Positions 17,225 through 26,954 of a DNA stretch of 38,036 nucleotides are shown in pieces. A program made the translations under genes and the position numbers. The stretch lies in the NCBI GenBank assembly GCA_938002815.1, contig CALKZT010000066.1, positions 1 through 38,036 on the forward strand. Reading direction: 5' to 3'. Source of the stretch: an uncultured bacterium. Lineage in GTDB: Bacteria > Desulfobacterota > DSM-4660 > Desulfatiglandales > CALKZT01. The notes under the pieces are model-generated. The model had not been told where the DNA came from and did not search any database. It saw only the letters and a program-made list of their open reading frames with translations. Every line of letters begins with the position of its first letter. The stretch's first letter is position 1.

Positions 17225-19316
17225 CTTCCCCCAGTTCCTCCAACACGGCCTTTCTGGAAAGCCTGACCCTCCCTTCCTGATCTATCTCCAGTACCTTCAC
17301 CACCACCTCATCCCCCTCTTTTAGGACATCAGAGACCTTTGCAATCCTCTTTTTGTCCAGTTGTGAGATGTGTATAAGGCCATCCACACCGGGAAGGATC
17401 TCCACAAAGGCACCAAAGTCTGTGATCTTGACCACCTTTCCCGTATAGATCTTGCCGGGCTCAGCCTCCTTTGTAAGGGCCTTTATGAGCTCTATGGCCT
17501 TTTCCACGGAGGCCTTGTCAGGACCTGCTATGAGTACCTTTCCATCGTCAGAGAGTTCTATCTTGCAGTTGGAGTTACTGCATATATCCCTCACTGTCTT
17601 ACCCCCCGGGCCTATTATGTCCCTTACCCTCTCGGGTTTTATGGTGATGGTGGTAACATATGGGGCATATTTGGAGACCTCTGCCCTTGCCCTTGGAATC
17701 GTATTGTTCATCTTGTCCAGGATGAAGAGTCTTGCCTCCCTGGCTTGGTTTAGGGCCCTTTCTAATACCTCCCTGGTGATTCCCGATGTCTTTATATCCA
17801 TCTGGAGCGCAGTTACTCCATCCTTTGTACCTGCCACCTTGAAGTCCATATCACCATAGTGATCCTCGTCCCCTATGATATCTGTGAGCACTGCCACATC
17901 ATCACCTTCTATCACAAGCCCCATGGCAACACCTGCCACAGCCTCTTTTATGGGAACACCTGCATCCATAAGTGAGAGGGACCCTCCGCATACACTTGCC
18001 ATGGATGAGGATCCGTTGGACTCCAGTATCTCGCTTACTACCCTAACGCAATAGGAAAACTTCTCGTGTGAAGGCATCACAGGAGAAAGCGCTCTCTGGG
18101 CAAGGGCTCCATGGCCTATCTCCCGCCTCCCAGGACCACTGAGCCTCCTCACCTCCCCCACAGAAAAGGGCGGAAAGTTATAATGGAACATGAAATATCT
18201 TGTGTAATCACCATAGATGCTCTCCACCCTCTGTTCATCAAACTCAGTGCCCAAGGTGGTCACCACAAGGGCCTGGGTCTCTCCCCTTGTAAACAGGGCA
18301 GAACCATGCACCCTTGGGAGTATCCCCACCATGCAGTCTATGGGTCTCACCTCAGTGAAGGACCTACCATCTATCCTCCTTTTTTCCTTGAGGATCATCT
18401 CCCTTACAAGCCTCTTTTCCAGCTCAGAAAGGCCGGCCAAGATAAGGGCCTCTTTCCCCTCATACCTTACCCCAAGGGATTCCAGGATCCTTTTGGTCAC
18501 CTCCTGCCTCTTGGCCCCCCTCTCCTTCTTTTTGGGTGTGAGGACTACCTCCCTTAACAGGGGAACCCCTTCTGATTCCAGTTCCTCTAAGAGCTCATCC
18601 AGTCCCTCTCCCTCCCTTTCAAAGGGTCTCTTCTCCTTGCCCACCTCTTCCCTTAAGGCCTCTTGGATCTGGATAAGGGGTTTGATGCTCTCATGGGCAT
18701 AAAAGAGTGCCTCCACTATCTCTCCTTCGGACAGAAAATTGGCCCCACCTTCCACCATCACTATGCCGTTTTTGTTTCCTGCCACCACCAGGTTCAGGTC
18801 AGAGGCCCCCTGTTCAGATCTCGTGGGATTTATTTTTAGCCTCCCATCTATCCTACCTACCCTCACCGCAGCTATGGGTGTTTCAAAGGGGATCTCTGAG
18901 ACATTCAGGGCAGCAGAGGCCCCGAGGATGGCCAAGATATCTGCCTCATTCTCTTTGTCAGTGCTGAGCACAGAGGCTATCACCTGGGTCTCCATATTAA
19001 ACCCATGGGGGAATAGGGGCCTTATGGGCCTGTCTATGAGTCTTGAGACCAGGATCTCTTGCTCGCTGGGCCTTCCCATGTCCCTCCTAAAGAAGTTGCC
19101 CGGGATCCTTCCTCCTGCATAGGACATCTCCTGGTATTCCACGGTAAGGGGCACAAAATCTACGCCCGATCTCGGCTCCCAGGAGCAAACCGCCGTCACC
19201 AGGACCACGGTCTCCCCCATTGCCACCACAGCAGAGCCCCCTGCCTGTCTGGCAACCCTTCCCACCTCTATGTGGATGGATTTTCCACCCACATCACAAC
19301 TCAAGTCCTTTATCAT
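17217..19316 (-). CDS. pnp: Polynucleotide phosphorylase
   Basis: A 699-residue 3'-5' phosphorolytic exoribonuclease. Two RNase PH-like domains (FFRRDMGRPSEQEIL in the first; GETQALVVTTLGT and YNFPPFSVGE in the second, catalytic one) are separated by the helical domain. A KH domain (RDIIGPGGKTVRDI) and an S1 domain (GKVVKITDFGAFVEILPG) complete the standard architecture. It degrades mRNA in the cytoplasm, alone or with helicases. It is 15 bases after rpsO, the classical rpsO-pnp pair, and has AGGGAG before its ATG. Confidence 0.98.
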   Translation of the reverse strand: MIKDLSCDVGGKSIHIEVGRVARQAGGSAVVAMGETVVLVTAVCSWEPRSGVDFVPLTVEYQEMSYAGGRIPGNFFRRDMGRPSEQEILVSRLIDRPIRPLFPHGFNMETQVIASVLSTDKENEADILAILGASAALNVSEIPFETPIAAVRVGRIDGRLKINPTRSEQGASDLNLVVAGNKNGIVMVEGGANFLSEGEIVEALFYAHESIKPLIQIQEALREEVGKEKRPFEREGEGLDELLEELESEGVPLLREVVLTPKKKERGAKRQEVTKRILESLGVRYEGKEALILAGLSELEKRLVREMILKEKRRIDGRSFTEVRPIDCMVGILPRVHGSALFTRGETQALVVTTLGTEFDEQRVESIYGDYTRYFMFHYNFPPFSVGEVRRLSGPGRREIGHGALAQRALSPVMPSHEKFSYCVRVVSEILESNGSSSMASVCGGSLSLMDAGVPIKEAVAGVAMGLVIEGDDVAVLTDIIGDEDHYGDMDFKVAGTKDGVTALQMDIKTSGITREVLERALNQAREARLFILDKMNNTIPRARAEVSKYAPYVTTITIKPERVRDIIGPGGKTVRDICSNSNCKIELSDDGKVLIAGPDKASVEKAIELIKALTKEAEPGKIYTGKVVKITDFGAFVEILPGVDGLIHISQLDKKRIAKVSDVLKEGDEVVVKVLEIDQEGRVRLSRKAVLEELGEDV

Positions 19317-19331
19317 AGGTTCTTTTCTCCC

Positions 19332-19601
19332 TTACTTCCTCAGTCCAAGGGCCTCTATGAGGCTGGAATACCTGGACTGGTCCTTTGATTTCAGGTATTC
19401 CAAAAGGGCCTTTCTCCTGGAAACCAGCTCCAGAAGTCCCTTCCTGGAGTGGTAATCCTTTTTGTGAAATTTCAGGTGCTCTGTAAGATAGTTAATCCTA
19501 TGGGTTAATAGAGCCACTTGGACCTCTGAAGAACCCGTGTCCTTTTCGTGACCCTTAAACCTCTCTATGATCTCTCTCTTGATCTCTTTTGTATAGGCCA
19601 A
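19332..19601 (-). CDS. rpsO: 30S ribosomal protein S15
   Basis: An 89-residue S15, complete, with the hallmarks [31 protein letters not shown] and [12 protein letters not shown]. It binds the central domain of 16S rRNA early in 30S assembly. The start codon is TTG at 19601, fixed by AAGGAGGAG a few bases upstream, and overlaps the 3' end of truB by 47 bases. A weak TTG start could tie S15 yield to autoregulation known for this protein in other bacteria, which is an inference here. Confidence 0.97.
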   Translation of the reverse strand: MAYTKEIKREIIERFKGHEKDTGSSEVQVALLTHRINYLTEHLKFHKKDYHSRKGLLELVSRRKALLEYLKSKDQSRYSSLIEALGLRK

Positions 19602-20322
19602 TTTTCTCCTCCTTGTTTTTGTATTCTTCTATCATCTCCACAACCCTTTCTAACGGCAATAGCCTTTTGGGGAGCTCTTCCTTTTTCACCTCAATCTGGT
19701 CTGAGTCCACCGCATCTTCCAAAGTAAAGGGGCCTATGCTATTCCTGATGAGCCCATACAGATGTGCCCCTGTCCCAAGCCTCTTCCCCAGCTCATGGGC
19801 AAAACTCCTCATATAGAAACCCTTACCTGCCTTTACGGTTAGGGTCAAATATGGATACTTGTATTCCATTAACCAGATATCGTATATCATCACCTCCCTC
19901 GGTTTTGGGCTGAAATCAAACCCCTTTCTGGCAAGCTCATATGCCCTCTTTCCGTTTATCTTTATCGCAGAAAACTTGGGAGGACTCTGAAGGACCTTCC
20001 CCATCATGGAAGAGATCTGCTCTTCAATTTCCTCCCGTAGGGGGACAAATCCTTCGTTTTTGAAAAGGATGTTACCCTCTCTGTCATAGGTGTCTGTCTC
20101 CACCCCCAATATCACAGTGCCCGTGTAGGACTTGTCTAACTCTGAGATATACCCGAATAACCTTGTGCCCTTTCCCAGCAAAAGTATCAGCAACCCCTTT
20201 GCAAAGGGATCCAGGGTCCCACCGTGTCCAATCTTCTTTATCCCAAGGGCCCTCTTTACCCTTTTAACCAGGTCAAAGGAGGTACATCTTTCGGTCTTGT
20301 TTATTAGCAGGATCCCTTCCAT
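19555..20322 (-). CDS. truB: tRNA pseudouridine-55 synthase
   Basis: A 255-residue TruB that isomerises U55 in the T-loop of tRNAs. [16 protein letters not shown] opens the protein, and the catalytic Asp lies in [28 protein letters not shown]-type and [15 protein letters not shown] motifs follow. The ATG at 20322 shares its A with the stop of the preceding nrnA-like gene (TGATG), the usual coupling signal. The C-terminal part overlaps rpsO. Confidence 0.96.
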   Translation of the reverse strand: MEGILLINKTERCTSFDLVKRVKRALGIKKIGHGGTLDPFAKGLLILLLGKGTRLFGYISELDKSYTGTVILGVETDTYDREGNILFKNEGFVPLREEIEEQISSMMGKVLQSPPKFSAIKINGKRAYELARKGFDFSPKPREVMIYDIWLMEYKYPYLTLTVKAGKGFYMRSFAHELGKRLGTGAHLYGLIRNSIGPFTLEDAVDSDQIEVKKEELPKRLLPLERVVEMIEEYKNKEEKIGLYKRDQERDHREV

Positions 20323-21302
20323 CACCCAAATGAGATCTTGGCCTCCCTTATGAGGGAGGAAAGCCTATGGAGCACATCTTGGTACCCTCCCAGATATTCA
20401 AAGCCTGCTGCAGATCTGTGACCTCCCCCACCGAAGGCAACGGCCACCTTCGATAGATCTACACCTCCATTGGATCTCATGCTAAATTTGAAGTGACCCG
20501 ACTCCACCTCCCTTGCCACCACCACCACCTCAACCCCTTCAAGGGACCTGTAGATATCAGAGAGGTCCTCTGCCTCCTCTGGATCTACTCCTATCCTCTG
20601 GAAGATCTCTTTGGTCAGGGCCACAAAGAGTACATCCCCTCCATCCAGATATTGAAGGGTATCCAGGCCATGACATAGGAGTCTCAACTTCCCGAGTCTC
20701 AAGGCCTTAGAGGTCCTCCTGTAGAGATTCCAGGGCCTCATACCCTTCTCCATGAGGTAAAAGGCCTCGGCCATAGCCTTGGGAGTTGTATTATCAAATC
20801 TAAACCCCCCTGTATCTGTCTGGATTGCATAGTAGAGGTTTTCTGATATCCCTTCATGGAATTCTACCCCAAGTTCCCTTAAGAGTCCTACGAGCATTTC
20901 TCCCACAGAGGATGCCGTTGGCTCAATCCAGTTGAGATCCCCAAAGCCCTGGTTGGTGATGTGGTGGTCTATATTTATCAGAAACAAGAATTCACCCATT
21001 CTGTTCCTCACAAGCCCAAGCCTCTCTTTGCTTGCACAGTCCAATACAACGCAGGCATATCTTCTTAGGTCTTCTGGTAGCTGAGTCTTCAATAGCTCTA
21101 CCCCAAGAAGCCTTGAAAGAGGAGGCCTTGGAGGCCTATGACAATAAGACCAGACCTCTTTCCCCAAAGAGAGGAGCCCAAGGCTGAGCCCAAGGAGAGA
21201 GCCCATTGCATCTCCATCTGGGTCCACATGAGACACCAGAAAAAAGGAGTTGTATTCCCTAATCCTTTGGACTACTTCACTAATCCCTGTGCCTGTCCTC
21301 AT
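20322..21302 (-). CDS. nrnA: DHH/DHHA1 phosphoesterase, NrnA-like oligoribonuclease
   Basis: A 326-residue protein with the DHH-domain motifs SHVDPDGDAMGS, a DCAS segment and NIDHHITN, followed by the DHHA1 substrate domain ending in GGGGHRSAAG. Such NrnA proteins degrade nano-RNAs and pGpG and can act as pAp phosphatase; the rbfA-nrnA-truB gene order supports this assignment rather than GdpP or RecJ. It is cytoplasmic and Mn-dependent. It overlaps rbfA by 23 bases. Confidence 0.94.
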   Translation of the reverse strand: MRTGTGISEVVQRIREYNSFFLVSHVDPDGDAMGSLLGLSLGLLSLGKEVWSYCHRPPRPPLSRLLGVELLKTQLPEDLRRYACVVLDCASKERLGLVRNRMGEFLFLINIDHHITNQGFGDLNWIEPTASSVGEMLVGLLRELGVEFHEGISENLYYAIQTDTGGFRFDNTTPKAMAEAFYLMEKGMRPWNLYRRTSKALRLGKLRLLCHGLDTLQYLDGGDVLFVALTKEIFQRIGVDPEEAEDLSDIYRSLEGVEVVVVAREVESGHFKFSMRSNGGVDLSKVAVAFGGGGHRSAAGFEYLGGYQDVLHRLSSLIREAKISFG

Positions 21303-21639
21303 CGCTTATCTTTTGGAAGATCTTCTCTATCCTACTACCGTACTCAAAGGTCTCGTCATAAAAAAAGAGGAGCTCAGGCACATACCTCAAGGACATCCTC
21401 AGCCCAATCTCCCTTTTAATGAACCCTTTTGCAGAGGCAAGGCCACTTTGGGCCTCTTTCACTTTTTCCAGACCTCCCAGAGTGCTAAAATACACCTTGG
21501 CGGTTCTGAGGTCTTCTGTCATCTTCACATGGGTAAATGTTACATCTTTCAGTCGGGGATCACTCAGTCTCTCAATCAAAATTAAAGAGAGCTCTTTTAA
21601 AATCTCTTCGCCTAAACGTGTAGATCTTTTCGGTTTCAT
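21280..21639 (-). CDS. rbfA: Ribosome-binding factor A
   Basis: A 119-residue KH-like protein that helps late maturation of the 30S subunit. Recognisable segments are RLGEEILKELSLIL, DPRLKDVTFTHVKMTEDLRTA and LRYVPELLFFYDETFEYG. Its place between the DUF503 gene and nrnA is conserved in many bacteria. The start ATG has a weak ribosome-binding site 8 bases after the DUF503 stop. Confidence 0.94.
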   Translation of the reverse strand: MKPKRSTRLGEEILKELSLILIERLSDPRLKDVTFTHVKMTEDLRTAKVYFSTLGGLEKVKEAQSGLASAKGFIKREIGLRMSLRYVPELLFFYDETFEYGSRIEKIFQKISDEDRHRD

Positions 21640-21647
21640 AGCATCTC

Positions 21648-21935
21648 TTAAACGCTTATTATCTCTACATCCGTGGAAACAACCGGAGCTATATACATGG
21701 AGTCAATATAGTTGATTACGCTATTTATGCTCCTATCAATAAACTGCCTGTCATTTCCCACTGTCACAATACCTAATTCAAGAAGTTGCCATTTATCATT
21801 GCTACCTATTTCAGCTATAGAGACATTAAATTTCGACCTGACCTTACTTGAGATGCTCTTGGCAATCCTCCTTTTTTCCTTGAGGGAATGATTCTCAGGG
21901 AGATGGAAAACCATTTTCAATGTTCCAATTATCAC
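21648..21935 (-). CDS. ylxP: DUF503 family protein YlxP
   Basis: A 95-residue DUF503 protein: ENHSLKEKRRIAKSI is the family signature near the N-terminus, then SIAEIGSNDKWQLLELGIV. YlxP-type proteins are encoded next to infB and rbfA and have been tied to ribosome maturation, though their action is not settled. It uses a GTG start at 21935, directly after the infB stop, with GGAG about 8 bases ahead inside infB. The gene is more AT-rich than its neighbours. Confidence 0.9.
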   Translation of the reverse strand: MIIGTLKMVFHLPENHSLKEKRRIAKSISSKVRSKFNVSIAEIGSNDKWQLLELGIVTVGNDRQFIDRSINSVINYIDSMYIAPVVSTDVEIISV

Positions 21936-24707
21936 CTATTGCTCCACTTCTTCTAATGCATATACTTCGAAGATATCCCCTACTTTTATGTCCTGGAACC
22001 TATCCAGTCCTATCCCGCATTCCATACCCTCTTGTACTTCTCTTACATCGTCTTTGAACCTCTTAAGGGAAGCAATCGTTCCCTCGTGGATGACCACGCC
22101 GTCCCTAATGATCCTTACCTTAGCATTCCTTCTTGCGATCCCACTCCTCACTATAGAACCTGCCACCACACCCACCTTGGGCACCTTAAAGGTCTGGAGT
22201 ACCTCCACCTGACCCAGGATCTTCTCCTCATATACAGGCTCCAGCATCCCCTTGATGGCCTTTTCCATGTCCTCCAGTAGGACAAAGATCACATCATAGT
22301 ACCTCACCTGGACCTTCTCTTGTTCTGCCAATTCCTTTGCCCTGGGATTCGCCCTCACATTAAAGCCCAGGATAATGGCATTGGAGGCCGATGCCAACAT
22401 CACATCTGACTCTGTTATGGCCCCAGTTCCTGAATGGATCACTTTTACCCTTACATCGTCCTTACTTATCTTGAGTAGGGAATCGTTTATGGCCTCTAAG
22501 GAACCTTGGACATCTGCCCTCAAGACCACATTCAGCTCCTTGGCCTCACCCTGGCGGATCTTCTCCATCAGCTCTTCCATGGAGACGGCTTTCACCTTGA
22601 AGGACTCTTTCTCTTTGGCTTTGGACCTTCTGTGCTCCCCTAAGGCCTTAGCAGTCTTCTCATCAGGGGTCACCACCAGCTCGTCCCCTGCATTGGGGAC
22701 CTCGGGCATCCCATATATCTCCACGGGTATACTTGGGCCGGCTATCTTTATCCGTGTCCCTTTGTGGTCGAACATGGCCCTAACCCTTCCATAGACCTCT
22801 CCAGCTACAAAATAGTCCCCCACCTTCAAGGTGCCTTCCTTTACGAGGACAGTGGCAACGGGGCCCTTGGTCTTATCCAATCTGGCCTCTATTATCACTC
22901 CCTTCGCCCTCTTGTTGGGATTTGCCTTCAGCTCCATCACCTCTGCCTGGAGCAGGATCAGCCCCAAAAGTTCATCCACCCCTTGGCCGGTCTTAGCAGA
23001 GATGTTTCCAAATATTACATCCCCTCCCCACTCCTCAGGTATGAGGCCAAGCTCTGCCAACTGCCTCTTCACCCTTTCGGGATTCGCATTGGGTTTGTCT
23101 ATTTTGTTAATGGCAACCACTATGGGTATATTGGCCGCCTTTGCATGGTTTATGGCCTCCCTGGTCTGGGGCATGACACCGTCATCTGCCGCCACCACCA
23201 GCACTATGATATCCGTGACCCTGGCACCCCTTGCCCTCATTGCAGTAAATGCCTCATGGCCTGGGGTATCCAGGAAGACCACCCCCCCTTGCTCTGTCTT
23301 TACATAGTAGGCCCCTATGTGCTGTGTTATGCCCCCGGACTCGGCCTCCGCTACCTTTGTCTTGCGTATGTAATCCAATAGCGTTGTCTTCCCATGGTCC
23401 ACATGGCCCATCACAGTTACCACAGGGGGTCTTGATCTCAGGTCCTCTTCCTTATCAGGTTCCTCCTGGAGAAATTCTTCCTCTTTAAAGGTGATTTGTT
23501 CCACCTCACAGCCATATTCATCGGCAAGGAGGGCGGCTGTCTCATAGTCCAGGGCCTGATTTATTGTGGCAAGGATCCCCATTTCCAATAACTTCTTGAT
23601 GAGGTCGGCGGCCTTGACCCCCATTGCCTTGGCAAGATCCCCTACTACAATGGCCTCTCCCATCTTTATCCTTTTCTTGCCCGGCCTCCCCTCGATTTCA
23701 GGTTTCACCTCCTGGACGGGTTTTGGTAGCTCTTTCGGGATGGGCGGAGGAAGGGGTTTCTTCTCCTTCTTTTTCTCCTTTCGGGCCCTCATCTTGCCCT
23801 CGTATAGCTCATCCCTCTCATAGATCTCCATCTTCTTGACCTTCTTGACGGCCCTCAGGGGCTCCCTCTCCTCAGGCTGCTCTTTCTTCTTCTCTTTCTT
23901 CTTCTTGGGTGGCCTAATGGGGGATTCAAAGGTAACCAGCTCCACAGGCACGATGTCCTGCCCCCCTTCCTGGAATAGCTCTTCCAAATCCTTCTCTATC
24001 CCAATCTCTTTAGGGGCTTCAAATTCAGGGGAAGGCTCAGGTACCTGAATCTCATCTGGAACGGCCGAAGCCTCTTGGGGCTGGGCCAACTCTTCCCTCT
24101 GGAGCTCAGGGGGTGGTAACTCTACCTCCTTAGGGGGCTCAGGTTCAGGCCTTCTGATAATCTTTGCAGGCTCATCAAATTTTTTCTTGGGCTTCTTCTT
24201 GTGTTTGAAGGGTTTTGGTTTGGCCTTCTTTTTCTCCTTTTTCTCCTCCTTGGTCCGCTCCTCTGCCCTTTCTATGCCCTCAACGGCCTCCTCCCTGGCC
24301 TCCAACTTTTCTTGGGATCCCTTTTCCTCTTCCTCCTCCGGCAGAACTTCCTCCGGTTGGATAAAAGCCTCCTCCTTTTCCCTCTCCACCATCTCCTTGG
24401 ACTCTTCCAAAATCTCTTCTTCTTTTGCCTTTGGCTCCGAAGGAATCTCTTCTGCCCCCGCCTCCTCCCTTTCCGTTCTAATCTTCCTCCTTCTGATCAC
24501 TCCTGGCCTTACCCTCGTCTCTTCCACATGGCCGCCTTTTGGGGAGGGCTCTCCTGAAACAATCTCCCTTGCCTTCCTTAAAGTGTTCTCATCTAAGATG
24601 ACCATTGTGTTAGGGAGTTCCAGACCCCCTGCCTTTAGTCGGTTCAGGAGCTCTACGCTATCCATATTTAGCTGTCTGGCCAACTCATACAAACGCATAT
24701 TAGACAT
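21936..24707 (-). CDS. infB: Translation initiation factor IF-2
   Basis: A 923-residue IF-2, complete. The N-terminal helical domain begins MSNMRLYELARQLNM. A long charged linker rich in Glu, Lys and Pro spans about residues 60-345. The GTPase domain carries GHVDHGKTTLLDYI (G1), DTPGHEAF (G3) and AINKIDKP (G4), and the C-terminal domains bind fMet-tRNA. The low-complexity linker explains the many spurious frames on the other strand. It is overlapped by ylxR at its start by 8 bases and followed at once by ylxP. Confidence 0.98.
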   Translation of the reverse strand: MSNMRLYELARQLNMDSVELLNRLKAGGLELPNTMVILDENTLRKAREIVSGEPSPKGGHVEETRVRPGVIRRRKIRTEREEAGAEEIPSEPKAKEEEILEESKEMVEREKEEAFIQPEEVLPEEEEEKGSQEKLEAREEAVEGIERAEERTKEEKKEKKKAKPKPFKHKKKPKKKFDEPAKIIRRPEPEPPKEVELPPPELQREELAQPQEASAVPDEIQVPEPSPEFEAPKEIGIEKDLEELFQEGGQDIVPVELVTFESPIRPPKKKKEKKKEQPEEREPLRAVKKVKKMEIYERDELYEGKMRARKEKKKEKKPLPPPIPKELPKPVQEVKPEIEGRPGKKRIKMGEAIVVGDLAKAMGVKAADLIKKLLEMGILATINQALDYETAALLADEYGCEVEQITFKEEEFLQEEPDKEEDLRSRPPVVTVMGHVDHGKTTLLDYIRKTKVAEAESGGITQHIGAYYVKTEQGGVVFLDTPGHEAFTAMRARGARVTDIIVLVVAADDGVMPQTREAINHAKAANIPIVVAINKIDKPNANPERVKRQLAELGLIPEEWGGDVIFGNISAKTGQGVDELLGLILLQAEVMELKANPNKRAKGVIIEARLDKTKGPVATVLVKEGTLKVGDYFVAGEVYGRVRAMFDHKGTRIKIAGPSIPVEIYGMPEVPNAGDELVVTPDEKTAKALGEHRRSKAKEKESFKVKAVSMEELMEKIRQGEAKELNVVLRADVQGSLEAINDSLLKISKDDVRVKVIHSGTGAITESDVMLASASNAIILGFNVRANPRAKELAEQEKVQVRYYDVIFVLLEDMEKAIKGMLEPVYEEKILGQVEVLQTFKVPKVGVVAGSIVRSGIARRNAKVRIIRDGVVIHEGTIASLKRFKDDVREVQEGMECGIGLDRFQDIKVGDIFEVYALEEVEQ

Positions 24708-24993
24708 TCATCCCCCCAAAAACATTTTCTGGGCCACAGGGTAAGGCCTCTGGTAGTATTACCTCTTTTATCTCTCTCCTCAAGGTCTTAGAAAGGGATC
24801 TTTTCCTCTTCTTCAGTATATTCAGGCACTCCCAGGAGTTGCACACATATGACCCTCTTCCCGGATGATCCTTTCTCCTATCCCAAAAGGCCCTGCCACG
24901 ATCATCCCCTACAAACCTCAAGAGTTCACCCTTGGGCCTCTTTTTTCCGCAACTGACACAGGTCCTAATGGGTATGTGCATATCTTTGGTCAC
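24700..24993 (-). CDS. ylxR: YlxR/RnpM nucleic-acid-binding protein
   Basis: A 97-residue YlxR (DUF448) protein with RTCVSCGKKRPKGELLRFV and RGSYVCNSWECL, the core of the family. Members bind RNA and have been reported to modulate RNase P, and they are always found between nusA and infB, as here. The GTG start at 24993 overlaps the nusA stop (GTGA); the ATG at 24981 is an alternative four codons later. Confidence 0.92.
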   Translation of the reverse strand: MTKDMHIPIRTCVSCGKKRPKGELLRFVGDDRGRAFWDRRKDHPGRGSYVCNSWECLNILKKRKRSLSKTLRREIKEVILPEALPCGPENVFGGMNV

Positions 24994-26249
24994 TTCTCCA
25001 GCTCGCCCGATTCCTTTCTTATGACATACTCCCTTGCCTGGACTATAAGCTCCTTTGCTATCTCTTCATCAATGCCTGGGATAAGAGCCAGATCCGAAGG
25101 CGATGCCAGACTCAATTCCCTCGCCGAGCGGTATCCATATTGCGTGAGTTCTGCTGCCAGGGCCTCGTTTATTCCCTTTATGGAGATCAAGGACTCATAC
25201 CCTTCCCTGAGTCTCTTGCTATAGGTGCTTTCATCTATCACGTCCAGATTCCATCCCGTGAGCCTGGCGGCCAGCCTCACATTCTGGCCACGCTTTCCTA
25301 TGGCAAGGGACAACTGATCATCGGGAACAACCACCTCCATGGACCTTCTGCCTTCGTCCACTACCACCCTCACTATCTCTGCTGGAGCAAGGGCATTGCA
25401 GACGAACCTGGCCGGGTCTTTGTCCCACACCACTATGTCTATCTTTTCCCCTCTCAATTCCTGAACCACTGCCTGGACCCTTGTCCCCCTGAGCCCAACA
25501 CAGGCACCCACAGGATCCACGTCCGGATCCTTGCTTGTAACTGCTATCTTTGCCCTGCTCCCGGGCTCTCTTACCACTTGGACTATCTTCACAATCCCTT
25601 CTGCTATCTCAGGGACCTCTGCCTCAAATAAGGCTGCCAAGAAATTGGGGTGAGTCCTTGAAAGTATTATCTGTGGACCTTTGCTATACTGCTTCACATC
25701 CAAAATATAGGCCCGTATTCTATCCCCTTGCTTATATGTATCGTTGGGTATCTGCTCAGAGACAGGGAGTTCTGCCTCGGTCCTCCCCAAGTTTACCATA
25801 ATAGAACCCCTGTCTATCCTTTGCACTATACCGTTTACTATTTCACCTTTCCTGTCCTTGAAATCCGTGTATATGATGTTCCTCTCTGCTTCCCTCAATC
25901 TCTGTATTATGACCTGTTTGGCAGTTTGAGCTGCTATACGACTGAATCTTTCAAGTCCCATTTTGATCCCAAGACTGTCACCCATCTCACATTCGGGATC
26001 TATTTTCTTGGCCTCCTCATAGGAGATCTCCAAATTGGGATCCTTTACGTCTTTTACCACCTCTTTGAACTCAAAGACTTCAATCTCTCCTAACTCGTCA
26101 TTATATCTTACCTCTAACTCAAAGTTAGGACCAAAGACCTTCTTGGCAGCTGTCTTTACTGCGTCCTCAAGGGTCTTGACCAGCACTCGGTGGTCTACCC
26201 CCTTTTCTCTCGCAACTTGGTCGATAACCCTCTTTAGTTCCCCTATCAT
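24990..26249 (-). CDS. nusA: Transcription termination/antitermination factor NusA
   Basis: A 419-residue NusA: N-terminal RNA-polymerase-binding domain, S1 domain (GEIVNGIVQRIDRGSIMVNLG), and KH1 and KH2 with GACVGLRGTRVQAVVQEL and LAIGKRGQNVRLAARLTGW. A helical tail with a helix-hairpin-helix-like IPGIDEEIAKELI replaces the acidic repeats of some relatives. It sets pausing, Rho termination and rRNA antitermination. ATG at 26249 is chosen because GGAG stands 5 bases upstream; the TTG seven codons earlier would overlap rimP. Confidence 0.97.
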   Translation of the reverse strand: MIGELKRVIDQVAREKGVDHRVLVKTLEDAVKTAAKKVFGPNFELEVRYNDELGEIEVFEFKEVVKDVKDPNLEISYEEAKKIDPECEMGDSLGIKMGLERFSRIAAQTAKQVIIQRLREAERNIIYTDFKDRKGEIVNGIVQRIDRGSIMVNLGRTEAELPVSEQIPNDTYKQGDRIRAYILDVKQYSKGPQIILSRTHPNFLAALFEAEVPEIAEGIVKIVQVVREPGSRAKIAVTSKDPDVDPVGACVGLRGTRVQAVVQELRGEKIDIVVWDKDPARFVCNALAPAEIVRVVVDEGRRSMEVVVPDDQLSLAIGKRGQNVRLAARLTGWNLDVIDESTYSKRLREGYESLISIKGINEALAAELTQYGYRSARELSLASPSDLALIPGIDEEIAKELIVQAREYVIRKESGELEK

Positions 26250-26250
26250 C

Positions 26251-26739
26251 TCAACTCCGTTGATGGACAATTTTATCGAAATTATATATCAAATTAGCCT
26301 TCTTAACATTGCTCAATTCTAATGTAAACATCTGGCCAGAGGCCTCTAAGGTTATATTCCCGGCATCCACGACCCGCAAGATCCCTTTGAAGTTCTTTCT
26401 CCCCATCAAGGGCTCTTTCAGGGTCACCTTTATTGTCTCTCCTATGAACTTTTTAAAGTCCTTTTCCCTCCTAAGGGGCCTATCCAAACCGGGGGAAGAT
26501 ACCTCCAAGTTGTATCTCCTATCCACAAGATCCTCCACATCCAGGATATGGCCCAGCTCTTCGCTCAATAGGGCCAAGTCTTCCACTGTCAGACCGCCTT
26601 CTCTATCTATGTAAAGTCTCAGTATCCAGCTCCCCCGCTGGACCAAAAATTCCACCTCTATTAGCTCAAACCCATTGGCCTCTATAACAGGTGTGAGTAG
26701 ATCCCAGGTTGCCTGAACTATTGATTCAGCGGATCTCAT
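26251..26739 (-). CDS. rimP: Ribosome maturation factor RimP
   Basis: A 162-residue RimP, needed for 30S assembly. Recognisable parts are the GFELIEVEFLVQRGSWILRLYID strand pair (shortened here to its centre), EELGHILDVEDLVDRRYNLEVS and SSPGLDRPLRREKDF. The ATG at 26739 is preferred to one ten codons upstream, because the latter lies inside the tRNA terminator; GAGGTCGCC precedes the chosen ATG. It opens the rimP-nusA-infB operon, and its stop is one base from the nusA start. Confidence 0.94.
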   Translation of the reverse strand: MRSAESIVQATWDLLTPVIEANGFELIEVEFLVQRGSWILRLYIDREGGLTVEDLALLSEELGHILDVEDLVDRRYNLEVSSPGLDRPLRREKDFKKFIGETIKVTLKEPLMGRKNFKGILRVVDAGNITLEASGQMFTLELSNVKKANLIYNFDKIVHQRS

Positions 26740-26754
26740 AGGCGACCTCGTTAA

Positions 26755-26777
26755 TAAAAAAGCGGGCAATTGCCCGC
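26755..26777 (-). terminator. Intrinsic terminator after tRNA-Gly
   Basis: On the minus strand the perfect stem GCGGGCAA/TTGCCCGC is followed by six Ts. It separates the tRNA transcript from rimP, so the rimP operon needs its own promoter or read-through. I could not place a rimP promoter with confidence in the short gap. Confidence 0.8.
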
Positions 26778-26792
26778 AGATTTCTCTGCCTT

Positions 26793-26868
26793 TGGAGCGG
26801 GCAACGGGATTCGAACCCGCGACACCAAGCTTGGGAAGCTTGTACTCTACCAGCTGAGCTATGCCCGC
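26793..26868 (-). tRNA. tRNA-Gly (anticodon CCC), 3' CCA encoded
   Basis: The complement folds into a full cloverleaf: acceptor GCGGGCA with TGCCCGC, D-arm with GCTCAGCTGGTAGAGT, anticodon stem CAAGC/GCTTG around the loop TTCCCAA (anticodon CCC, reading GGG), and T-arm GCGGGTTCGAATCCCGT. Discriminator T is followed by CCA. A promoter sits immediately upstream and a terminator about 16 bases after the 3' end. Confidence 0.97.
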
Positions 26869-26876
26869 TTATCTTA

Positions 26877-26906
26877 TTTATATCAGGTTCCATCACAAAA
26901 AGTCAA
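26877..26906 (-). promoter_or_regulatory. Sigma-70 promoter of tRNA-Gly
   Basis: On the minus strand TTGACT (26906-26901), an 18-base spacer and TATAAA (26882-26877) place the transcription start almost at the tRNA 5' end, leaving little or no leader for RNase P to remove. Confidence 0.7.
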
Positions 26907-26954
26907 GGGCATTCTATCTCAAACCGGTAATTCAGTCATGGAACAAGACCCATA

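Noticed and set aside
18111-18702. Long plus-strand frames opposite pnp and infB
   Set aside because: They are shadows of strongly biased coding sequence on the minus strand (Glu/Lys-rich in infB), with no ribosome-binding sites or domains.
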